Assembly: GCA_016705575.1 (NCBI GenBank)
Contig: JADIXX010000003.1
Span: 930,001-994,000 of the forward strand
Length of the DNA: 64,000 bases
Direction of reading: 5' to 3'
DNA from: Candidatus Aalborgicola defluviihabitans
GTDB taxonomy: Bacteria; Pseudomonadota; Gammaproteobacteria; Burkholderiales; Burkholderiaceae_C
Below, one piece after another: positions 57,901 to 64,000 of the stretch. The position numbers and the translations under genes are program-made. The first letter of the stretch is position 1. Every line of letters starts with the position of its first letter. Below the pieces are notes generated by a model. It was given only the letters and a program-made list of their open reading frames with translations. It searched no databases and was not told the DNA's origin.

Positions 57901-58771
57901 TTATTTCGTTGTGTTTGATCTGTTACCCGTGACAATTCCAGAGGCGTTTCCTCTTGGAGCAGATGTTGAGCATGACGCATGGCTAAGGGCGGTAACCAAA
58001 ACAGACGGAGCGATATGTATCTCACGTACCGTTGCCGAAGAATTGGAAGCATGGCTAATAGTGAACGGCGCTTCGCGACTTCGTCCGTACCATATTGGAT
58101 GGTTTCACTTAGGGGCTGACGTCGAAAGTTCGCTTCCAAGTATGGGTATGCGGGACGACGCCCCGAATGTATTGAAGCAACTTGGTTCGCGGCTCACGTT
58201 TCTTATGGTCGGAACCGTAGAGCCCCGAAAGAGGTATATGCAGGCCTTGAAAGCCTTCACCCTGCTGTGGGAAAAGGGTGTTGATGTCAATCTTGTGATC
58301 GTGGGTAACGAAGGTTGGAAAGGAGTTCCTGAACACATGAGGCGGACAATTCCTGAGACTGTTGCATGTATACAAGAACATGCGGAACTGGGGAATCGAT
58401 TGCATTGGCTGAAAGACATAAGTGATGAATACCTGAAACAGGTATATGAAAATTCGACCTGCTTAATCGCGGCATCGGAGGACGAGGGTTTTTGTCTGCC
58501 GCTGATCGAAGCTGCGCTGCATAATATTTGTATACTTGCTCGTGACATTCCAATATTTCGAGAAGTTGCAGGTGTGCACGCCCATTATTTTTCCGGAATG
58601 ACACCAGAATCATTGGCAGATGGTGTGGAGGAATGGCAGAAGCTGAAGAAGGCGGGGCTAACACCACAGTCGGATATGTTCCATTGGTTTACCTGGAAAC
58701 AAAGTACCGAAAAATTGCTCCAAGTGGTGCTTGCTGGTAATTGGCATAGCCAGTGGATGCCACGGGCATAA
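54959..58771 (+). CDS. Three-module glycosyltransferase (GT4-like, tandem)
   Basis: A 1270-residue protein with three GT-B glycosyltransferase units in one chain. Unit 1 (about 1-410) has YNLAKLVILPSLHEIFDLPVLEI. Unit 2 (about 415-830) begins LKLAVVSPLPPERTGIARYTAELLPAL and has VGVQLRTLSRGETSGTVLDCL. Unit 3 (about 855-1265) begins RRLFLDMSATCRTDLKSGIERVARS and has GTVEPRKRYMQAL and LIAASEDEGFCLPLIEAAL. All three keep an acidic residue in the E-x7-E-like region. Such proteins usually add several sugars of a repeat unit. The gene is AT-rich and looks transferred. No membrane helices. Confidence 0.9.
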   Translation: MRIVIDLQGAQTVYFLRDISRSALELSQAIVRNQGDHEVHIALNGSFQDTIEPIRAAFSGLIEQKNIHIWTAPGPVRECDPRNTLRREVAELIREAYLASLKPDIIYLSSLFDGFVDEAVTSIGEHTIGIPTIVMLDDLIPLLNREAYLLPNPSFEQHYLRKVSHLQRVDAYLISLAPTEVQGTVALDLEHSVVTNPSEACSQIFQKIKVERVNELTVRQQFGLTKPFAMYFGGYEILKNLSSLIHAYARLPIVIRSDHQLAIVGQLSADHRDKLRTLAGECDLHKADVIFTGYVTDHDLVTLYNLAKLVILPSLHEIFDLPVLEITQSGKPVIVTSTSSLPEAVAVSEAIFDPVDITALENKIRRAIEEQAAEICFVQHDQEEAKELVWNKNATVAISLFENIQKNRRVHERGCVRRLKLAVVSPLPPERTGIARYTAELLPALAHYYDITVVVEQKEVVDPWIQANCDIRDVNWFCCNHNAVDRILYHFGNSHFHAYMVDLLKIAPGVVVLHDFFLSGLQFHREIHGMTPHAWIRELYFAHGYKAVRERLNCSKSGPLISNVIMEYPANFSVLQQASGVIVHSEFSRALACHWYNKELSKYWKVIPHLRDVASERMREQTREKLGLVAERFVVCSFGLLGPTKQNHRLLKAWLKSNLAKDEQCMLIFVGENQSDNYGRDLMDMIRESNMQDRIQITGWADDDMFQEYLAAADVGVQLRTLSRGETSGTVLDCLNNGLPTIVNANGSIAEISSDAVWMLSDEFGESELVEAMERLYKNENLRAELSARARQYVRQHHSPRACAIQYRNAIEDIHLDAANGLQGLLTSISKRSQQQFCDSEYIEIAAAIAQNMPAIVPKRRLFLDMSATCRTDLKSGIERVARSVAGCLLNSVLEDYRVEPVYLSDMGGTWHYRYARRYTTLNLLGFPANEVTEGLINNFDHVVEPQSGDVLLGLDLYGLSVVQAERSGLYRRWRDAGVSVYFVVFDLLPVTIPEAFPLGADVEHDAWLRAVTKTDGAICISRTVAEELEAWLIVNGASRLRPYHIGWFHLGADVESSLPSMGMRDDAPNVLKQLGSRLTFLMVGTVEPRKRYMQALKAFTLLWEKGVDVNLVIVGNEGWKGVPEHMRRTIPETVACIQEHAELGNRLHWLKDISDEYLKQVYENSTCLIAASEDEGFCLPLIEAALHNICILARDIPIFREVAGVHAHYFSGMTPESLADGVEEWQKLKKAGLTPQSDMFHWFTWKQSTEKLLQVVLAGNWHSQWMPRA

Positions 58772-59201
58772 ACTTCAATGAGAAAGCCTTATGCCGTATT
58801 TTCGAATTCAGGTGCGCAAATCGTCCATAGTAGGACTTCATAAGTACTTTTTGCAAAATGGTACTTGACCGCCGTAAGAAGCTCACACTCGAAAACCCCG
58901 CAGCGCTATAAGGCGCACAGCATGAAACAAGCGACCCTCGATCCTGACCACAGTGCAATTTTCACGCAGCTTGAACTGTTCGATCTTTGAGTAGTGCGGG
59001 GTAAACAGTTGGAACTCTGGTATTGAAGTGCGTCAAAGCACAGGGCAAGTTCCTTTCAAATCCGGGGACCCCTAGTCAGCCCTGAAAACTATACGTATTC
59101 AGGATGTACCCGAATGAAATCTCAGATTATGCGGCCGCGCTACTCGACTTAACGGTGAATTATTCAAACCACCCGAAAAAACGAATAAATGGAGAATTTA
59201 T
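58772..59201. other. Intergenic stretch without recognisable gene
   Basis: About 430 bp with no supported coding frame. Short frames are broken by stops. An inverted repeat AAGTAC/GTACTT (58842-58847, 58861-58866) is present. The mixture of GC-rich and AT-rich pieces suggests rearranged debris, but I cannot identify a source. Confidence 0.5.
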
Positions 59202-59903
59202 ATGATTTACACAAAATCACTTGCTGACTATTGCGAATTGGGGTTTAACCAAGTAGATGGATGGTGCTCAAATGAGGTATTCAAAACAATCGATCTACTT
59301 AATAATCTGGAGATAAATAAAACCGGTGGATGTTTGGAGATTGGTGTTCACCATGGCAAACTATATATTCTTCTAAATAGTGTGATCGATTCGAAATTCT
59401 CTAGTTACGCCGTTGACATTTTTAGCAATCAAGATCTGAACATCGACGGATCTGGCAATGGTTCATTAGAAATTTTCAAGAAAAATCTTATGTTATTTGA
59501 TATACATAAAGGTGCAAATACTGTAATTATAGCAGGAGATTCGACTGATGATGGACTTATGCTGAGGAAGAGGATCGGCGTAGGTTCGATGAGATTTATA
59601 TCAATTGATGGTGGTCATACAGCTGAACATACCATAAATGATCTCAAGATTTCTAGTGAGCTCATTTCAAATGAAGGTGTAGTTATATTAGATGACATAC
59701 TCAATCATCATTGGCTTGGAGTAATAGAGGGAGTGGTTAAATTTCTAGATTCTAAGCCAACGCTTATCCCGTTTGCGATAGGTCACAATAAGTTGTATCT
59801 TTCAAAACTTAGTTTTAACCATCGCTATCAAAGTTTGTTTGAAAATTCTAAACTGGCAACGAAAGTTGTAAATTTTTTCGGCCATCAACTAGTGGCTCTT
59901 TAA
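59202..59903 (+). CDS. Class I SAM-dependent methyltransferase-like protein
   Basis: A 233-residue AT-rich gene with GGAG about 8 bases before the ATG. It shows a methyltransferase fold of the Methyltransf_24 / cephalosporin-hydroxylase-like kind: GGCLEIGVHHGKLYILL for SAM motif I, MRFISIDGGHTAEHTINDL (DGxH) and GVVILDDILNHHWLGV. This type modifies sugars or small molecules in surface glycan clusters. It is separated from the main operon by 430 bp of debris and is followed by an IS remnant, so it may be an orphan. Confidence 0.8.
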   Translation: MIYTKSLADYCELGFNQVDGWCSNEVFKTIDLLNNLEINKTGGCLEIGVHHGKLYILLNSVIDSKFSSYAVDIFSNQDLNIDGSGNGSLEIFKKNLMLFDIHKGANTVIIAGDSTDDGLMLRKRIGVGSMRFISIDGGHTAEHTINDLKISSELISNEGVVILDDILNHHWLGVIEGVVKFLDSKPTLIPFAIGHNKLYLSKLSFNHRYQSLFENSKLATKVVNFFGHQLVAL

Positions 59904-60068
59904 ATAGGGGTAGCATAAATTTGAACAATTTTTTTGCATAGAAGCCCTGGCCATAAACTCGGATCGGGTTCGGCTGGGTATGAAGGGTTCGTCGATATTC
60001 AAGAAGTCAGCACACAGCATCCGATGAGCTCATGCGACCGAATCCGTAGTTGGGTCGCCACCGGTTTC

Positions 60069-60935
60069 CTAGACTGACCTGAGCCTCAGCAGATATTGCT
60101 TCTCGTACTCTACAGGAGGCAGGTTATTTGCATGGGCGTACCTGCAATTGGGGTTGTAAAGTATTTCGATGTAATCAAACGTCCTGGTGTGCCTCCTCTC
60201 GGGTTGGATGAATCTTTCGTCTAATGTGCTCACACCTGAGTTACTGGAGGAAGCTCTCTGACAGAGCGTTGTCATGGCAGTTCCGTCGGCGGCGCGTGTT
60301 GCCTAGCAGGTTGTTGGCCTTCAGGAAGTCCTGCCAGTCATAGCTAGTGAATTGGCTGCCCTGTTCTGAATGCACCATAACTTTTGTTTTGTGTTTGCGC
60401 CGCCATACCGCCATCAACAAAGCGTTGAGCGCCAAGTCGCTTGTCATGCTTTCACATATTGGCCAGCCAATGACCTGGTGGGAGAACAAGGCGATGACTA
60501 CGGACAGGAACAACCGGGAACAAACAGCCCTTGTCGGTGCGCAGGGAGGTGGTATCGGTAACCCATAACTTGTTGGGTTCCAGGACATCGAACTGGCGTT
60601 GCAGATGGTTGGACGAAACATCTTGAGGCTTGCCAGCGCGTACTCCTCAGCGGGGGCCATAACCTGTTTTGGGGCATAGCCCCTCGGGCTTCATCAAGCG
60701 CGCCACACGGTGCTTGCCGCAGGACTCACCCGGGTCACAGTTGATCGTGCGGTAGCCCCACACGGCGCCACTCTTCCGCCAAGATTGCTTGTTCACGCCT
60801 AGAATGTGCTGGTCGTCCCTTGCGCGCTCTGATATCGGCGCCTGCTGCCAGGCTAAAAGCCACTGGGATGGAACTGCAAAACTTTGCACTTGCGCCGCAC
60901 CGGTCACATCGCGCTCCACAGTTACATGCTTGAAC
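60069..60935 (-). pseudogene. IS3-family transposase OrfB remnant
   Basis: Three consecutive minus-strand pieces in different frames reconstruct an rve-type integrase. GYRTINCDPGESCGKHRVARLMKPEGL is the HTH_21-like start, then the catalytic region with the D of MVHSEQGSQFTSYDW (second D replaced by E in HSDQG) and the final E-region NCHDNALSESF, and last the tail YNPNCRYAHANNLPPVEYEKQY. Frameshifts near 60270 and 60650 and the altered Asp show it is inactive. Confidence 0.82.
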
Positions 60936-61144
60936 TCGGCCTTGAGCCGGCGCAGTTCATCTGACTGGGTATCTTGTGCGGCCCGAGCCTCGGGGGCCTT
61001 GCTGTAGCGCTTGATTTACGAATACAGGCTGTGTTGACTGACACCAAGTCTGGCGGCAACTTCTGCTATCCGGTGGCCATGGTCAGTTACCTGTTTTTCA
61101 GCTTCAATCTTGAATTCTTCGGGGAATTTTGTCTACTTATTCAT
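60936..61144 (-). pseudogene. IS3-family transposase OrfA remnant
   Basis: Helix-turn-helix protein of IS3 elements (KFPEEFKIEAEKQVTDHGHR, IAEVAARLGVSQHSLYS), interrupted by TAG at codon 4 and TAA where Trp is expected (LYSxIKRYSK). The usual junction with OrfB is missing, indicating a deletion as well. Confidence 0.8.
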
Positions 61145-61298
61145 GTAAACCTCCTCTATCTCTTGAAATTGAGGTCATCAGGTTTCTACAAAATCCCGGG
61201 TGATTGACCGGGGCGATTCAGGAAATGGCAAATGCTTGCAGAATTCAGGGAGAAAGAGTACTCTTGCGATTTGCAAAAATGGCGTAAGGATCTTAAAA

Positions 61299-64000
61299 AT
61301 GATTTCGAAAAGAAAAAATTTGATCGAGACCCGCTGCGGGTGGGGGCGGGAGTTCGCAGGCGGTGTTGCTCGTATTGCCTCATACACAGCCGGTTTGGCA
61401 TGTTTTTTTGCCACTTCTATAGCGCAAGCTGGACCTGCCAGTCCGTATCCGGTTCAAATTCAACAACCGAATGGAGTAACCTTCCAAGCGTACGCACGTG
61501 GTGACGAGTTCCAGAATTGGACGGAGACCGCAGCAGGCTATACAGTGGTCAAAAATCCGACCACTGGCGCTTACGAATATGCGGTTGGTGATGCTCTGGG
61601 TAATCCGGTTCCTTCAGGCGTGGAAGTGGTTTCAGACGGCGCCGCGGTCAACGTACCGCAATCGCAATGGCCACCAAAGCACTTACGCCCGCCAAGGAAT
61701 GATGCGCTGGAACAATACCAAGCTGATTTCTTAAACAGTATCCGAGCAACAAGAGCAAGTGGCGGAGCTACATTTTCGTCACCCGTGACCGGTACATGGG
61801 CCCCAACTCCAGTGACGGGATCTAAAAAGATACTGATGGTTTTGGTCAATTTCCAGAACGTCAGTTTACAACCGGGAGCACTCACATACTGGGGAAATAT
61901 AGTACATAGCACGTCAGCCCCTTCAGTAGCCAAATATTATCAAGATAATTCGTTTAGCGCTATTTCAGTTGTGCCGGTCGCTTCTACTCAACCTGGTAGC
62001 CCGAATGGTGTTGTATCCGTTTCATTGCCGCAGAATCACCCCAATTGTGGTAGTAGCTGCTCATATTCAACTGAGTCTGCCTGGATCAATAGTGCTCTTG
62101 CTTTAGCAGCACCCTATGTTAATTTTGCCGGTTTGGATACGAATGCGAATGGAACCATCGAGGTTGACGAAGCACTAATCTATTTTGTTTTGGCCGGCGG
62201 TGAAGCGTCTTCGTCAGGCCCAACCCCGTCCATATGGGCACATGCTTGGGGTGGAGGTGGCGTCACTGTTGCTGGAAAATCTGTTAACCACTGGGCGCTC
62301 AATGGTGAGATGTATAGCAGCTCGAATCGTATGACGATGGGTGTGGTAACCCATGAGATGGGTCACGCAATGGGTGGCCTTCCGGATTTGTATGACATTG
62401 CTGGAAAAAACGGCGGTTTGGGAATTTTCAGCCTGATGGCAAGTGGATCTTGGGGGGGGAAGAGTGGCGAAATCGGTGGGTCCACACCCGTGGGGTTGGA
62501 TGGTTGGAGTCGTCAATACTTGGGTTGGTCTACCCCCCAGACGCCGGGCAATGGCGCTGTCGTTTCCTTTTCGAGTCCCTTGTCTAGCCCAAGCGCATCG
62601 GTAATGCTTATGAACAGCGGTGTTAGTACGAGTGAGTATTGGCTAGTTGAAAATCGTCCGCCCGTTGGCTGGGATGCTGGAATGGCTGCCGTTTTTGGCA
62701 CGTGGTCCGGTGGGTTGTTGGTTCAGCATATTGATACAAATATTGGCTCAAAATCTGCCAACAGTTTTAATAAATATGTAGCGGGTAGTCACCAAGGGAA
62801 TATGGCGGTAGAAGCCTCAAACGCGAATTGCACTTTAGTGACGCCCCCGGGCTCATGGGGTGGTTGTCTATCGCTCATGTACTATGCAGGAAACAATACG
62901 ACTTTTAATGCTGCATCAGTGCCGAGTTCCAAATATTACAATGGAGCTCTGAGTAGTTTGGGTATGACCAATGTGTCTGCCGCATCCAGCACGATGACTG
63001 CTACGATGCAGACAACGCTACCCTCGACGTTTACTCTTTCTGTTAGTCGTAGTGGTGCGGGAACTGTTACTTCCAGTCCTGGTGGAATCAATTGTGGGGC
63101 TGCATGCAGCGCAAGTTTCACTTCGGGCGCATCGGTTACGCTGACCGCGACACCAGATTCCACGACAATATTTACAGGCTGGGGCGGCGCTTGCAGTGGC
63201 ACGGCGACTACTTGTAACCTGACGATGAGTGCCGCCCGCAGTGTGGTGGCCAATTTTACAGCTACCTGTACTTCCACGGTTGATACGGATGGTGATGGTA
63301 TTCCCGATTGTGTCGAGATCAGTTTGGGTACAAACCCAAATGTTAAAGATAACGATGTTTTTACCAATTCGTTGCTTTTTGTAATGCAGCAATACCGTGA
63401 CTTCTTGATGCGCGAAGGCGATTCTGCTGGAATAACAGGTTGGAATAATGCCCTCAGTAGTGGAGCAGTAACACGCGCGCAAGTTGTTGATAGCTTTTTC
63501 AATTCGACTGAATTTCAATCGAACTTGGCACCAATTGTCCGATTGTATTTTGCATATTTTTTGCGTATTCCAGATTATGGCGGATTGAAATATTGGTTAA
63601 TGAGTGCAAGGGCTGGTTACGGCTTACAATCAATCTCTCAAGACTTTGCAGGATCAGCTGAGTTTACAACCCGATATGGCGGCCTTACGAATGACCAATT
63701 TATAACATTAATCTATAACAATATATTGTCTAGAGCACCTGAACCAATTGGAAAGGCATATTGGCTAGGCAAATTAAATGATGGAAGTTTGACTCGAGGT
63801 CAAGTCATGATTGGATTCTCTGAGTCCACCGAGTACATAACAAAGATGACTAACTCTGTCAAAGTAACAATGGGGTACGTGGCTATGTTACAACGCAGTC
63901 CCGACCAGACACATTTTGATGCAGATGTGGCCGCGTTGGATGGAGGTGGCTCATTTCTCAGCTTTGTCGGCAACATTTTGGGATCAACTGAATACAGTCA
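61299..64000 (+). CDS. Secreted M6-type metalloprotease with InlB-like repeat and DUF4214 repeats (partial)
   Basis: An open frame of about 900 codons from the ATG at 61299 (TAAGGA 8 bases upstream) runs off the right edge. A signal peptide ends SIAQA near residue 45. The M6-like protease domain (about 50-560) has the zinc site THEMGHAMGGLPDLYD (His 352, Glu 353, His 356). A divergent InlB B-type repeat follows (GAGTVTSSPGGINCGAACSASF, about 585-655), then a TSP3-like DTDGDGIPD, then three DUF4214-type repeats (FLMREGDSAGITGWNNAL, FLRIPDYGGLKYW, ILSRAPEPIGKAYW), the last cut. It is probably an extracellular protease; DUF4214 is common in secreted proteins of this group. Confidence 0.88.
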   Translation, partial: MISKRKNLIETRCGWGREFAGGVARIASYTAGLACFFATSIAQAGPASPYPVQIQQPNGVTFQAYARGDEFQNWTETAAGYTVVKNPTTGAYEYAVGDALGNPVPSGVEVVSDGAAVNVPQSQWPPKHLRPPRNDALEQYQADFLNSIRATRASGGATFSSPVTGTWAPTPVTGSKKILMVLVNFQNVSLQPGALTYWGNIVHSTSAPSVAKYYQDNSFSAISVVPVASTQPGSPNGVVSVSLPQNHPNCGSSCSYSTESAWINSALALAAPYVNFAGLDTNANGTIEVDEALIYFVLAGGEASSSGPTPSIWAHAWGGGGVTVAGKSVNHWALNGEMYSSSNRMTMGVVTHEMGHAMGGLPDLYDIAGKNGGLGIFSLMASGSWGGKSGEIGGSTPVGLDGWSRQYLGWSTPQTPGNGAVVSFSSPLSSPSASVMLMNSGVSTSEYWLVENRPPVGWDAGMAAVFGTWSGGLLVQHIDTNIGSKSANSFNKYVAGSHQGNMAVEASNANCTLVTPPGSWGGCLSLMYYAGNNTTFNAASVPSSKYYNGALSSLGMTNVSAASSTMTATMQTTLPSTFTLSVSRSGAGTVTSSPGGINCGAACSASFTSGASVTLTATPDSTTIFTGWGGACSGTATTCNLTMSAARSVVANFTATCTSTVDTDGDGIPDCVEISLGTNPNVKDNDVFTNSLLFVMQQYRDFLMREGDSAGITGWNNALSSGAVTRAQVVDSFFNSTEFQSNLAPIVRLYFAYFLRIPDYGGLKYWLMSARAGYGLQSISQDFAGSAEFTTRYGGLTNDQFITLIYNNILSRAPEPIGKAYWLGKLNDGSLTRGQVMIGFSESTEYITKMTNSVKVTMGYVAMLQRSPDQTHFDADVAALDGGGSFLSFVGNILGSTEYS

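Larger units (their letters stand above)
60068..61190 (-). mobile_element. Decayed IS3-family insertion sequence
   Basis: On the minus strand, fragments of both IS3-type transposase genes can be read. OrfA (from an ATG at 61144, behind AGGAGG) reads TKFPEEFKIEAEKQVTDHG...VAARLGVSQHSLYS with stops at codon 4 and before IKRYSK. OrfB pieces follow in shifted frames (VWGYRTIN, LNALLMAVWRRKHK, GSQFTSYDWQDFLKANN, FDYIEILYN, PVEYEKQY). The ends are approximate; no clean terminal inverted repeats or target duplication are seen. Confidence 0.85.

Noticed and set aside
58689..58958. An 89-residue minus-strand frame after the large glycosyltransferase
   Set aside because: Overlaps the end of a real gene, no ribosome site, no family resemblance; treated as chance.

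Overview
The window reads as chromosomal DNA from a betaproteobacterium of the Burkholderiales, most likely a Comamonadaceae member close to Rhodoferax or Polaromonas. This rests on the gene families, on local orders such as scpA-panB-panC, radC/smrA next to fkpB-ispH and serS-tRNA-Ser, and on three copies of a short intergenic repeat (GATAGCTGCTTACG...GAGGGCTAGAG) that I recall from this family. The left 36 kb is GC-rich housekeeping sequence. Everything right of a tRNA-Ser gene (36214-36301) is visibly more AT-rich, increasingly so towards 54.6-60 kb, and carries surface-polysaccharide genes, pseudogenes and an insertion sequence remnant.

Left part (1-36.2 kb). A cyanophycin locus opens the window: two cyanophycin synthetases on the minus strand (the second cut by the window edge), with a divergent ABC exporter-like protein and a DUF1854 protein. 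Then follow panC, panB and scpA, a DUF3460 gene, a SulP anion transporter, a DUF1275 membrane protein and metG on the minus strand. A small secreted protein of unknown function, a patatin-like phospholipase, the Fe-S carrier apbC/mrp, a PBP7-type endopeptidase, an FtsX-like permease, an AhpD-like protein, a periplasmic rhodanese and an ICMT-like membrane protein come next. They are followed by an internally deleted alpha/beta hydrolase, an FAD oxidoreductase, a PAS-GGDEF diguanylate cyclase and a sigma-54 activator. The activator is divergent from an acetaldehyde dehydrogenase gene that has a near-consensus -24/-12 promoter and is followed by DUF779. The dehydrogenase and DUF779 genes are separated by an unusual pair of inverted hairpins with matched loops and compensating stem changes. 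Then come smrA, radC, a MarR plus membrane-protein cassette bracketed by a 46-bp imperfect repeat, fkpB, ispH, serS and tRNA-Ser(CGA).

Right part (36.4-59 kb). One run of same-strand genes resembles the Burkholderia capsular polysaccharide I (wcb) cluster. It holds a 2563-residue reducing type I polyketide synthase (WcbR-like), an alpha-oxoamine synthase (WcbT-like), a decaying manC, and the capsule exporter proteins KpsE/WcbD, KpsM/Wzm and KpsT/Wzt. A glycosyltransferase, a degenerate sulfotransferase-like protein, a degenerate FkbM-like protein, a true FkbM methyltransferase and a three-module glycosyltransferase follow. I infer that the PKS and oxoamine synthase build a sphingoid-like lipid that primes or anchors a capsule exported by the ABC transporter. 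This is the most interesting system here.

Right end (59-64 kb). A low-GC class I methyltransferase, a decayed IS3-family element with several stops, and the start of a large secreted M6-type metalloprotease with an InlB-like repeat and DUF4214 repeats, cut by the window edge.
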